DNA of 64,000 nucleotides. Source: Lachnospiraceae bacterium (GTDB taxonomy: Bacteria > Bacillota > Clostridia > Lachnospirales > Lachnospiraceae). Position numbers and translations under genes: made by a program. The stretch lies in contig JAFWOE010000048.1 in NCBI GenBank assembly GCA_017509985.1, positions 124,001-188,000 on the forward strand, in the 5' to 3' direction. Shown here piece by piece: positions 8,038 to 17,007 of the stretch (positions are counted from its first letter, which is position 1; every line of letters starts with the position of its first letter). The notes below the pieces were generated by a model. That model had not been told where the DNA came from. It saw only the letters and a list, made by a program, of their open reading frames with translations, and did no database searches.

Positions 8038-10943
8038 GGAAAGCCCTGAATAAGATCTTCAATAAACGCTCATCTATTATTCTGCTGGTGTTTGCCGGGA
8101 TGAGCGCGGTCCTGCTTATGCGTCTTTTTGATCTTCAGATCATTCACGGCAGCGAGTATGCACAGGAATTCACCGCAGAGACCACGAAATCCCGCAGACT
8201 GAAAAGCACGCGCGGGGACATTTATGATGTCAACGGCAAACTGATTGCCTACAACGAACTTGCCAACTCTGTAACCATTGAAGACAGCGGAAGTTATGAG
8301 ACAACGAGAGAGAAGAGACTTTCGCTGAATGGCGAGATCTATCGCCTGATCAAGATCATCGAAGAAAACGGAGATGAAATCATCAACGATTTTCATATCA
8401 TGATCGACGAAAATGATAACTATATTTACGATGTTGTCGAAGGGACAACAAGGAATCGTTTCCGTGCCGATATTTTCGGTCTGATGACGATTGATCAGAT
8501 GACGGAACAGCAGAAGAATGCCACTCCGAACGATATTATGGACCTTCTGTGCAGTACCGAACGGTTTGGAATATATGACGAAGACCGGCCTTACACCAAA
8601 GAAGAACTGGCCCAATACGGACTGCCGGAAACGCTTACAAAGGATGAGATACTGAAGATCGTCCGGATCCGGTATATGCTTTCCCTTACCAGTTATCAGA
8701 AGTTTGTTCAGGTCACCATCGCCGAAAACGTCAGTGATGATACTGTAGCGAAGATCATGGAGAACAAGGATTCCCTTACCGGTGTGGATATCATTAAAGA
8801 CTCGATCCGTGTCTATAATTACGCAGAATCCATGGCTCCGATCATCGGATATACCGGACGGCCTTCCTACGAGGAACTGGAAGATCTGCAGGAGCAGCGG
8901 GATGATTATACTTCGACTTCCATCATCGGCAAAGCCGGTATCGAAAAATATATGGAAACGACGCTTCACGGCACCGACGGCTATGAAGATGTGGCTGTTG
9001 ATAATCTGGGAAAAGTTCTCGGGATCTATGAAAATTCCAGAGTTGAGCCCAGGCAGGGAGACGATGTTTATCTGACGATCGATGTAGACCTCCAGGAAGC
9101 ATGCTACAAGATCCTGGAGCAGCGTATCGCCGGAATCATCGTTTCAAATATCGAATACTGCAAAACCGTGGATGAAATGCGGGAGCTCAGCGATCCGAAC
9201 GAGGAATTTGTTATTCCCATACCGATTTATGATGTCTATAACGCGCTGATCGGAAACAGCATCATCGATACCGATCATTTTGAACAGCTGGATGCTTCTT
9301 CTATGGAGCAGTATGTACTGTCCATCTATGAACTTCGCAGAGACCAGCTTTTCGGATGGATTCGCGATCAGATCAGTAATCCCGGCAGTCCGGTTTACAA
9401 AGATCTGGATGAAGAATTCCAGGCCTATCTTGATTATCTGATCGATGAGATGCTCATACAGGATACCCGGGTTATTGTTCCCCAGGGAGATTTCGAGAAT
9501 GACGAAGTATATTCCGCATGGGATAAGGGTGAGATCTCTGCCTATGATTTCCTGACTTACTGCATTTCGATGAACTGGATCGATCTTGCAAAGCTGACGG
9601 AAAGTGAGACGTATCTTTCTTCAGATGAAGTCTTGTCGGCTATTTCTCAGTTTTCAGAAGAGTATATGCTGACAGACAGCCATTACAAAAAAGTTCAGTA
9701 TAAATACATGCTGTTTAATGACATGATCACCCCGGAGATGCTGATACAGATCCTTTTTGATCAGAAGCTGGTTTCGGTAACCGACAGGGCTCACGATCTG
9801 TATATAAACGGCGATTTTTCAGCTGCGGATTTTATGATAAACAAGATTGCCAATCTTGAGATCACACCGAAGCAGCTGGCACTGGATCCCTGTTCCGGTT
9901 CCATCGTTCTGGTAGATCCCAATTCCGGAGAAGTCCGCGCAATGGTTTCCTATCCGGGTTATGACAATAATAAGCTGGCCAACAATATGGATACGGATTA
10001 TTACTTCCAGCTGTATGAAGACCTTTCGACTCCGTTTTATAACAAGGCGACACAGCAGCTGACTGCGCCGGGTTCGACATTCAAGCCGGTCATGGCTGCT
10101 GCGGCTCTGAACGAAGGGATCATAACGGATGATTCGAAAATCGAGTGCACGGGCCTGTTTGGAAAGGATCTGGTGGAGATCGGCGACCAGCTACACTGCT
10201 GGAAGAAGGAGGGTCACGGTGAACTGAACATCGTGGACGGAATTGCCAATTCCTGCAACGTCTTCTTCTGTACGATCGGATACCGTATGGGGCTTGATGA
10301 AAACGGTCAGTATTCCTCTGAAGCATCCCTTTCCAAAATCCAGCAGTATGCATCCCTGATGAACCTGGACGAAGGTACCAACATTCAGATCACCGAGTCT
10401 TATCCGCAGGTTTCCGATGAACTTCCGATCCCTTCATCGATCGGCCAGGGCACGCATCTTTTTACTACTACGCAGCTTGCCCGCTATGCCACGACGCTGC
10501 GGAACAGCGGGACAAGCTTTGATCTGAATCTCCTTTCCAAAGTAACGGATTCAAAGGGAAATGTTTTGAAGACCTATTCGCCGGTCGTCAGCAAGGAGAC
10601 CCGTTTTGACGATTATATCTGGCAGGATATCAAAAGCGGCATGAAAGGCGTGGTGGATCTGAGATCGCCCTTCGTCGGTTATCCGATCCGGCTTTACGGC
10701 AAAACCGGTACTGCCGAAGAATCGGAAGACCGGCCGGACCACGCACTGTTTATCGGATATACCGAAGACGATTCCAAGCCGGACCTCGCATTTGCGGTCC
10801 GTATTGCTTACGGCTATTCTTCGGACAATGTAATTATGGTCACCCGTGATCTTATGAACTATTATTACGGACTGGCGGAAGAGAGCACGATCATTACCGG
10901 TTATGCGGCAACGGAAGGCCTGACTTCCAAGGTTACAGACTGA
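8022..10943 (+). CDS. Penicillin-binding protein 2 (elongation transpeptidase), unusually long
   Basis: A class B PBP, the monofunctional D,D-transpeptidase of the elongasome. Residues 18-40 form the N-terminal membrane anchor, then RGDIYDVNGKLIAYN opens the dimerisation/pedestal domain. The transpeptidase triad is complete: STFK with Ser685, SCN at 744-746 and KTG at 894-896. At 973 residues it is far longer than the roughly 630 of E. coli PBP2. The extra length sits before the catalytic domain, mainly about residues 105-270 and 360-620, acidic and rich in Asp, Glu and Tyr. Long mrdA-type proteins are known in Clostridia. It overlaps mreD and ends 1 bp before rodA. Confidence 0.93.
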   Translation: MASKIGKALNKIFNKRSSIILLVFAGMSAVLLMRLFDLQIIHGSEYAQEFTAETTKSRRLKSTRGDIYDVNGKLIAYNELANSVTIEDSGSYETTREKRLSLNGEIYRLIKIIEENGDEIINDFHIMIDENDNYIYDVVEGTTRNRFRADIFGLMTIDQMTEQQKNATPNDIMDLLCSTERFGIYDEDRPYTKEELAQYGLPETLTKDEILKIVRIRYMLSLTSYQKFVQVTIAENVSDDTVAKIMENKDSLTGVDIIKDSIRVYNYAESMAPIIGYTGRPSYEELEDLQEQRDDYTSTSIIGKAGIEKYMETTLHGTDGYEDVAVDNLGKVLGIYENSRVEPRQGDDVYLTIDVDLQEACYKILEQRIAGIIVSNIEYCKTVDEMRELSDPNEEFVIPIPIYDVYNALIGNSIIDTDHFEQLDASSMEQYVLSIYELRRDQLFGWIRDQISNPGSPVYKDLDEEFQAYLDYLIDEMLIQDTRVIVPQGDFENDEVYSAWDKGEISAYDFLTYCISMNWIDLAKLTESETYLSSDEVLSAISQFSEEYMLTDSHYKKVQYKYMLFNDMITPEMLIQILFDQKLVSVTDRAHDLYINGDFSAADFMINKIANLEITPKQLALDPCSGSIVLVDPNSGEVRAMVSYPGYDNNKLANNMDTDYYFQLYEDLSTPFYNKATQQLTAPGSTFKPVMAAAALNEGIITDDSKIECTGLFGKDLVEIGDQLHCWKKEGHGELNIVDGIANSCNVFFCTIGYRMGLDENGQYSSEASLSKIQQYASLMNLDEGTNIQITESYPQVSDELPIPSSIGQGTHLFTTTQLARYATTLRNSGTSFDLNLLSKVTDSKGNVLKTYSPVVSKETRFDDYIWQDIKSGMKGVVDLRSPFVGYPIRLYGKTGTAEESEDRPDHALFIGYTEDDSKPDLAFAVRIAYGYSSDNVIMVTRDLMNYYYGLAEESTIITGYAATEGLTSKVTD

Positions 10944-10944
10944 T

Positions 10945-12108
10945 ATGTTAAGAAGATACCGATTAAAAGATTTAAACTTTTTACTGATCTTCCTGCTTAT
11001 TGGGATCAGTGTTGTCGGCCTGCTGCTCGTCGGCTCGGCGGATGATTCACTTGTGAGCAAACAGTTCCTCGGGCTGGTGGCAGGAGTTGTTCTCATGCTT
11101 TTTATTGCCTTTGTGGACTACAGCTGGGTCCTGTATTTCTACTGGCTTATTTACTTTGTCAACCTGGCCCTCCTGGGTGCGGTTATCATCATGGGAATTG
11201 CCAGCCACGGTGCAGCCCGATGGATCTCCATCGGCGGCGACAACGGACTGATCTTTCAGCCCACAGAGCTGTCCAAGATCCTGCTGATCCTTTTCTTCGC
11301 GATGTATTTTTCCAAGCACGAAAACGATCTGAATACATTCCGTACGATCCTGAAGACCGCCGTATTAATGGCTGTTCCGATCATAATGGTCGCGCGTCAG
11401 CCGGACCTGAAAAACGCGATCACCATCACTATCGTTCTCTGCATCCTGATGTATATCGCCGGACTTTCTTATAAAGTAATCGGAAAGATCCTGCTCATCG
11501 TCATCCCGGCTTTCATTCTTGTATTTGTACTGATAACCCAGACGGATCTTCCGATCCTTCAGGATTATCAGAAGGAACGGATCATGACGTTTATGGATCC
11601 TTCAAACGAAGAGTATACCGAATCGGCGAACCAGCAGAACAGTTCCGTGACAGCGATCGGAAGCGGTCAGCTGCACGGCAAAGGGCTGAACAACAACGAA
11701 GTTACTTCCTCGAATAAAGGAAACTTTGTGGCAGAGACACAAAACGATTTCATCTTCGCCGTAGCGGGAGAGGAGCTTGGATTCGTCGGCTGTGCCGCGA
11801 TCATTGCAGTTCTGTTCCTGATCGTACTGCTTTGTATACGTACAGGGAACCGGGCCAAAGACCTCTCGGGAAAGATAATTTGCTGCGGTATGGCATCACT
11901 GGTCGCAATACAGAGCTTTATCAATATCTGTGTAGCCACAGGCCTGCTGCCCAATACCGGGACACCGCTTCCTTTCATCAGCTACGGTCTGACTTCGCTG
12001 ATGAGCCTGTTCATCGGAATGGGGTTTGTTTTAAACGTCGGGCTGCAGAAAAGCATATACAACAAGGCACCTGAACTGAAAAAGCTTGACAAGAGAGTGC
12101 TTGGCTGA
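10945..12108 (+). CDS. rodA: RodA/FtsW family peptidoglycan glycosyltransferase (SEDS)
   Basis: A 387-residue SEDS protein with about ten membrane helices. It polymerises lipid II and works with the class B PBP encoded immediately upstream. Family landmarks are visible: GAARWISIGG, FQPTELSKI, ARQPDLKNAI, and the C-terminal GLLPNTGTPLPFISYGLTS. Its position directly behind PBP2, with 1 bp between them, argues for RodA rather than FtsW. Both are expected to act in side-wall synthesis together with MreBCD. Confidence 0.94.
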   Translation: MLRRYRLKDLNFLLIFLLIGISVVGLLLVGSADDSLVSKQFLGLVAGVVLMLFIAFVDYSWVLYFYWLIYFVNLALLGAVIIMGIASHGAARWISIGGDNGLIFQPTELSKILLILFFAMYFSKHENDLNTFRTILKTAVLMAVPIIMVARQPDLKNAITITIVLCILMYIAGLSYKVIGKILLIVIPAFILVFVLITQTDLPILQDYQKERIMTFMDPSNEEYTESANQQNSSVTAIGSGQLHGKGLNNNEVTSSNKGNFVAETQNDFIFAVAGEELGFVGCAAIIAVLFLIVLLCIRTGNRAKDLSGKIICCGMASLVAIQSFINICVATGLLPNTGTPLPFISYGLTSLMSLFIGMGFVLNVGLQKSIYNKAPELKKLDKRVLG

Positions 12109-12131
12109 ACAGGATTTCTGGGTGGATTCGA

Positions 12132-13145
12132 ATGCCGGAAGAAAACATAATCGAAGAAAAAGAAAAGAAAAGCATATGGAATATCCTGCTTACGGTGGTC
12201 ATCATTATCACGGCTGCCCTTCTGGCGCTGTGTATTTACCTGTTTATGAACCGTTCGAAAGAACTGGACCTCAGTAACGAGTATACGCTTACCGGGATTT
12301 CAGAACAGAATTATACCTACGGAAACCCTTTTGCAAAGGATCTTGTCGTATCGGATCCTTCCATCACGATCGAAGACGTGATGATGAGTTCAACGACAGA
12401 AAAAGCCCTGCTTTTCAATATCGATACAAAAGAAGCTCTGTTTGCTCAGGCTGTGTATGACAAGACATTTCCGGCCAGCATTACAAAGCTGATGACGGCG
12501 ATACTTGCAGTTAAGTATTCCAATATGACCGATACAGTTATAATGGAAGAGTCGGATTTTGATCTGGAAGAAGGCTCCCAGGTTTCCGGACTGATGCCCG
12601 GTGATGTCGTTACCATGGAGCAGCTGTTTTATTCCCTCGTCGTTTATTCCGCCAATGACGCGGCCAATGCCATCGCAAGGCATATTGACGGCAGCGTCGG
12701 CCTCTTTGTGGAAAGAATGAACCTGGAAGCCGAAAAGCTCGGTATGGTCAACACTCATTTTGACAATCCGCACGGTCTGCATTCCTCCACACATTATACC
12801 TGTGCCTATGATATTTATCTGATGATGAACGAGGCCATTAAATATCAGGCGATCAAAGACGCGATGAGGCTGAATATCTATCATCTGATCGTTCCGCGAG
12901 GGGAGTACGATATCATGTACGACCTGAATTCCACCGACCGGTATATGACCGGTGAAACTTCACTTCCGCTCGGCGTAACGATCCTGGCCGGAAAAACAGG
13001 AACGACAGATGAAGCCGGATCCTGCCTGACGCTGGCAGTCCAGAATAAAAAAGGCGTTCCTTTTATTACGGTCATCCTGAATGCAAAAGACAAGAATGCT
13101 CTTTATGAAGATATGACGAAGCTGCTGAACCAGATCAACGACTGA
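12132..13145 (+). CDS. D-alanyl-D-alanine carboxypeptidase (S11 family)
   Basis: A 337-residue low-molecular-weight PBP that trims the terminal D-Ala of stem peptides. A transmembrane segment or uncleaved signal at residues 17-38 places the catalytic domain outside the cell. Active-site motifs are S116-I-T-K119, S173-A-N175 and K288-T-G. There is no clear C-terminal amphipathic anchor, consistent with N-terminal anchoring. It closes the cell-wall block, 23 bp after rodA, and may be cotranscribed with it. Confidence 0.93.
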   Translation: MPEENIIEEKEKKSIWNILLTVVIIITAALLALCIYLFMNRSKELDLSNEYTLTGISEQNYTYGNPFAKDLVVSDPSITIEDVMMSSTTEKALLFNIDTKEALFAQAVYDKTFPASITKLMTAILAVKYSNMTDTVIMEESDFDLEEGSQVSGLMPGDVVTMEQLFYSLVVYSANDAANAIARHIDGSVGLFVERMNLEAEKLGMVNTHFDNPHGLHSSTHYTCAYDIYLMMNEAIKYQAIKDAMRLNIYHLIVPRGEYDIMYDLNSTDRYMTGETSLPLGVTILAGKTGTTDEAGSCLTLAVQNKKGVPFITVILNAKDKNALYEDMTKLLNQIND

Positions 13146-13173
13146 TCCTGATGGTTTTATCTTTGTTCACAAC

Positions 13174-13202
13174 TTGTCTTTTAAGGATTAATTGGCTATA
13201 AT
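13174..13202 (+). promoter_or_regulatory. Predicted sigma-A promoter for the P-loop/HlyD-like pair
   Basis: TTGTCT at 13174-13179 and a perfect TATAAT at 13197-13202 are separated by 17 bp. Transcription would start near 13209, giving a leader of about 130 nt before the ATG at 13339. That leader contains a hairpin with CGGCTGC (13223-13229) and GCAGCCG (13243-13249) arms, not followed by a T run. Confidence 0.7.
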
Positions 13203-13338
13203 TGTTTACGGAAACCGCAGGACGGCTGCTGCAGGCTTTTTCGCAGCCGGCGCTGAAAAATAATAAATGCATTCCGCGCGGATATTCCGCACACGAATCA
13301 AAATAAACTAATAATTATATGACAGGAGGTAAGTGCTC

Positions 13339-13764
13339 ATGGTGCAGTTAATCGTCGGAGAACGAGGCAAAGGAAAAACCAAGCATCTTCTTGATGGTGC
13401 GAACGAAGCTGTAACAAACGCTACCGGCAACATTGTTTATCTCGACAAGAATTCAAAACATATGTATGAGCTGAACAATAAGATCAGGCTCATCGACATT
13501 TCTCAGTTCCCGGTAAAGGGATATGACCAGCTCGAAGGTTTTATCTGCGGAGTGATCTCGCAGGATCACGATATAGAAAAGATCTATATTGATTCGTTCT
13601 CGACGCTTGCTGATATTAAGGACGTAGAGACCGATCTTAAAAAAGCACTTGGACAGATTGAATTTATCAGTTCCAGTTTTAATGTAGACTTTGTCGTAAG
13701 CATTTCAAACGACAAGTCTGAACTTGATGCTTCTCTTCAGGAGAAAATAATAACAGCTCTTTAA
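13339..13764 (+). CDS. Small P-loop NTPase-like protein of unknown function
   Basis: A 141-residue protein starting with a Walker A motif, VGERGKGKT at residues 6-14 with K13, followed by a Walker B-like IYIDSF segment near residue 81. I chose the ATG at 13339 because AGGAGGT lies 9 bp upstream; an in-frame GTG at 13333 would leave only 3 bp. The protein is cytosolic with no membrane segment. It is the first gene after a strong promoter and is followed after 2 bp by the HlyD-like membrane protein. The family seems widespread in Clostridia next to yggS-sepF, but I know no function for it. Confidence 0.75.
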   Translation: MVQLIVGERGKGKTKHLLDGANEAVTNATGNIVYLDKNSKHMYELNNKIRLIDISQFPVKGYDQLEGFICGVISQDHDIEKIYIDSFSTLADIKDVETDLKKALGQIEFISSSFNVDFVVSISNDKSELDASLQEKIITAL

Positions 13765-13766
13765 TA

Positions 13767-15089
13767 ATGCGTGATCGAAAATTCAGAATACATCTGAATA
13801 TCGGAACAATTATTTTCGGTGCGTTGCTTCTGTATCTGCTGATAACATTTATCCTTTTTATTACGCACCGCCATATCGAAACGTATCAGGTGATTACCGG
13901 ACCGCTGGCTGGAAATGACACATACACAGCCCTCATATTAAGGGATGAAGATGTCGTCACTTCCGCCACCTCCGGTTATATTAATCACTTTATTTCCAAC
14001 GGTTCAAAAGCCGGAAAGCGCCAGCTGGTCTGTGCCGTGACGTCCTCTCTGGTACCCAATGAATACAAAAAGCTTTCCGCTGCGGAATACGAAAGGCTTC
14101 GGACGATCCTTTCCAGGTCGTCCCGTTCTTTTGATCCGGTGCGTTTTGACAGCGTAGGGGATCTGAAATTTGATATCCTCGGTGCTCTCTGGGATCAGGA
14201 ATCCGTTTCGTCGGCTTCCGGGAATTTCTACAACTCGCCGACGGACGGCTACATTGCTTATTCCACCGATGATTATATCGATTTAAGCGAAGAGGAGATC
14301 ACACCGGAGATGTTCCGCACGTCTCTTTATTCGGTTCCCAAAATATCCAACCTTTCAATCGTAAGCGCCGGCGATATACTTTACCGGATCATCTACGGTG
14401 AAGAATGGAGCATTTATTTCCCGATCACCGACAAGCAGCTGGTCCGTCTTGCACAGAAGTCGGATATGCAGATCCGTTTTCTGAAAGACGGAACGGTAGA
14501 AGACGGCAAACTGTCCTTTTTTGAAATCGACGGCCAGCGGTATGCGAAGATCACCCTGACTTCCGGCATGTACCGGTACATCGATGACCGCTACGCCGAT
14601 ATCGAACTGTTTACAAACAGCGAAACAGGGCTGAAGATCCCGGTTTCTTCTGTTGTCAAGAAAGATTTTTACGCTGTCCCCGAGGAGTTCATCTATAACG
14701 CCACCGGGAACGGGGAGTCCGGCGTTTACAGGGAAGTCTATTATTCGGACGGGTCCAAGTCTACCGAATTCAAGGAGATCACATTATACGCGGAGTTTAC
14801 AGACGAAGAGACAGAGTCCAAAGAATACTATGTGGATCCTTCCGAACTCAGCGCGGGAGATGTACTTGTTTCACCGATTACAAATGCGAAATACACAGTA
14901 AACAAAACCGGTACTCTGGAAGGCGTATACTGTGTAAACAAGGGCTATGCTGTTTTCCGAAAAATAAACCTGATCGATCAGAATGAAGAGAACTGCATCG
15001 TTGAGCTGAATACCAGTTACGGTATAGCACCGTATGATTATATCGTCAAAAACGGAAAATCAGTAAAGGAGTCGGATATCGTCTACTGA
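13767..15089 (+). CDS. HlyD-like membrane-anchored protein
   Basis: A 440-residue protein with one N-terminal membrane helix (about residues 14-35), then a large extracytoplasmic region. The segment around residues 45-90 (TALILRDEDVVTSATSGYINHFISNG) resembles the biotinyl-lipoyl hybrid motif of HlyD-type periplasmic adaptors, as does GDILYRIIYGEEW; two KIPVSSVV-like strands follow. No ABC or RND transporter is encoded nearby, so an efflux role is not supported by context. Stop and start of the pair are 2 bp apart, and the P-loop protein is its most probable partner. Confidence 0.72.
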   Translation: MRDRKFRIHLNIGTIIFGALLLYLLITFILFITHRHIETYQVITGPLAGNDTYTALILRDEDVVTSATSGYINHFISNGSKAGKRQLVCAVTSSLVPNEYKKLSAAEYERLRTILSRSSRSFDPVRFDSVGDLKFDILGALWDQESVSSASGNFYNSPTDGYIAYSTDDYIDLSEEEITPEMFRTSLYSVPKISNLSIVSAGDILYRIIYGEEWSIYFPITDKQLVRLAQKSDMQIRFLKDGTVEDGKLSFFEIDGQRYAKITLTSGMYRYIDDRYADIELFTNSETGLKIPVSSVVKKDFYAVPEEFIYNATGNGESGVYREVYYSDGSKSTEFKEITLYAEFTDEETESKEYYVDPSELSAGDVLVSPITNAKYTVNKTGTLEGVYCVNKGYAVFRKINLIDQNEENCIVELNTSYGIAPYDYIVKNGKSVKESDIVY

Positions 15090-15106
15090 TATCCGGACAA
15101 AGATCC

Positions 15107-15796
15107 ATGTCTAAAGAAAGTTATGCGGAAGTAAAACAGAGAATAGCAGCTGCCTGCAGAAAATGCGGGCGAAGGGAAGAGGAGATCACACTGATCGCCG
15201 TGAGCAAGACCAAGCCGGTCAGCGAGATCATGGAAGTCTATGATGCCGGGCAGAGGGTATTCGGTGAAAACCGTGTGCAGGAGATGTGTGAAAAGATCCC
15301 TGCCATGCCCGAAGATATCCAGTGGCACCTGATCGGACATCTTCAGCAGAACAAGGTCAAATACCTTATGCCGCGGACCGCAATGATCCATTCGGTTGAC
15401 TCTGTGCGCCTCGCGCAGACGATCTCGAAAGAAGCGGTGAAGCACGGGATCGTAATGCCGGTTCTGGCTGAAGTCAACGCAGCGGAAGAGGAGAGTAAGT
15501 TCGGCGTCACCCTGCAGGAACTGGAAGGCTTTTTGAAAGAGATCAGCACACTACCGGGCATCTGTGTTAAAGGACTGATGACCGTAGCGCCGTTTGTGGA
15601 TGATCCGGAAGAGAACCGCCCGGTTTTCCGTGCGCTCCGGCAAATTTCTGTTGACATAAACAATAAAAATATTAATAATATATATTTAAGTGAATTAAGC
15701 ATGGGAATGACGAATGATTTTGAAGTAGCCATTGAAGAAGGAGCGACGATGATCCGCATCGGAACGGCAATCTTCGGCAGCAGGACCGTTCGCTGA
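15107..15796 (+). CDS. YggS/YlmE family PLP homeostasis protein
   Basis: A 229-residue TIM-barrel protein that carries PLP but has no known enzymatic activity; it buffers the cofactor and affects amino-acid pools. The PLP lysine is K34 in AVSKTKP. FGENRVQEM, WHLIGHLQQNKVKYL, SVDSVRLAQ, KGLMTVAPF and LSMGMTNDFEVAI are all family signatures. It precedes sepF, as ylmE does in the Gram-positive division cluster. Confidence 0.95.
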   Translation: MSKESYAEVKQRIAAACRKCGRREEEITLIAVSKTKPVSEIMEVYDAGQRVFGENRVQEMCEKIPAMPEDIQWHLIGHLQQNKVKYLMPRTAMIHSVDSVRLAQTISKEAVKHGIVMPVLAEVNAAEEESKFGVTLQELEGFLKEISTLPGICVKGLMTVAPFVDDPEENRPVFRALRQISVDINNKNINNIYLSELSMGMTNDFEVAIEEGATMIRIGTAIFGSRTVR

Positions 15797-15853
15797 AGGG
15801 GAATTCCCGTGTATTTGAGTATTTATATTTTAAGGGGTCAAAGGAGATAAGTA

Positions 15854-16459
15854 ATGGGAGTATTTGACAGATTCATCAACGCCATACGGATCAATGATTA
15901 TGACGATTTTGACGAAGATGAAAAGGATTTTTACGACGACGAAGACACGTCTGCTGACGAAGAGCCGATCGAGGAAAAACCCAAAAAAGGATTTTTCAGC
16001 CGTTTTATAAACAGAGACCAGGATGATGATCTCGATGATGAGGACGAGGAAGCATTCGAATCCAAACCGGAACGCACACCGGCTGCTCCGGCTCATCAGC
16101 CATTTACCGTAATATCTACGGCACCCAAAGCCCAGAAGTCCTATTCTCCGAAGGTTACCCCGATAAAAAGACGCGGGAACTCCCAGATGGAAGTCTGCGT
16201 GATCAAACCCGATTCCATGGAAGATACCCGGGAGATCGCCGACACCCTTCTTTCCAACTGCACGGTCGTTCTTAATCTTGAAGGGATCGATGTCGAACTT
16301 GCACAGCGCGTTATCGATTTTACTTCCGGTACGTGCTATTCCATAGACGGTTCACTTCAGAAAGTATCAAGCTATATTTTCATTCTGACACCGGCGAATG
16401 TTGAGATATCCGGCGATATCACGGATATTCTGAACGGTACCGGTAATTCCGGATTCTGA
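15854..16459 (+). CDS. sepF: Cell division protein SepF
   Basis: A 201-residue SepF, which anchors FtsZ to the membrane and forms rings or arcs at the septum. An N-terminal amphipathic helix (MGVFDRFINAIRI) is the expected membrane anchor. Residues 15-85 form a very acidic linker rich in Asp and Glu. The C-terminal domain from about residue 112 (MEVCVIKPDSMEDTREIADTL and LNLEGIDVELAQRVIDFTSG) is the polymerising core. The GGAGATAA ribosome-binding site is well placed. Stop and lspA start overlap (TGATG). Confidence 0.94.
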   Translation: MGVFDRFINAIRINDYDDFDEDEKDFYDDEDTSADEEPIEEKPKKGFFSRFINRDQDDDLDDEDEEAFESKPERTPAAPAHQPFTVISTAPKAQKSYSPKVTPIKRRGNSQMEVCVIKPDSMEDTREIADTLLSNCTVVLNLEGIDVELAQRVIDFTSGTCYSIDGSLQKVSSYIFILTPANVEISGDITDILNGTGNSGF

Positions 16460-17007
16460 TGACGGAAAGAAATACCAGGGAATACGGAAAATCAATTTAT
16501 CTCTGGCTGGCAGTTTCGGCTGTGCTGCTGATCGTTTTTGACCAGCTGATGAAATATGCGGCAGTTGTAAGCCTCAAAGACAAACCCGCCAGAGTACTGA
16601 TCAAAGGAGTACTGGAGCTGCGCTACCTTGAAAACAGAGGCGCAGCTTTTGGTATGCTTCAGAACGCCTGGATCGTTTTCATCGTGATCACAGCTGTTTT
16701 TGTAGCGATCTCCTTATATTTTGTACTCCGTGTTCCGAAAAACAGGCATTACCTTCCGCTGATCATTGCTTTTACTTTTCTGTTTTCCGGAGCGATCGGT
16801 AACTTTATCGACAGGGTTTCACACCGTTATGTTGTCGATTTTATTTATTTTTCCATTATCGATTTCCCGATATTCAATGTCGCGGATATCTATGTCACGC
16901 TTTCTGTAATCGCGATCTTTATCATGATCCTGTTCCGATATAAAGATAAGGAAATGTCGTTCCTTTTCGGTTCGAATTCTAAATCCGATGAAAACGATCC
17001 TAATTAA
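16459..17007 (+). CDS. lspA: Lipoprotein signal peptidase (signal peptidase II)
   Basis: A 182-residue membrane aspartyl protease that removes signal peptides from prolipoproteins. Four membrane helices are visible. The catalytic aspartates sit in GNFIDRVSH and FNVADIYV; the NRGAAFGML motif is also present. The basic C-terminal tail is slightly longer than usual. It overlaps sepF by 1 nt and the pseudouridine synthase by 20 nt, so the trio is translationally coupled. Confidence 0.95.
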   Translation: MTERNTREYGKSIYLWLAVSAVLLIVFDQLMKYAAVVSLKDKPARVLIKGVLELRYLENRGAAFGMLQNAWIVFIVITAVFVAISLYFVLRVPKNRHYLPLIIAFTFLFSGAIGNFIDRVSHRYVVDFIYFSIIDFPIFNVADIYVTLSVIAIFIMILFRYKDKEMSFLFGSNSKSDENDPN

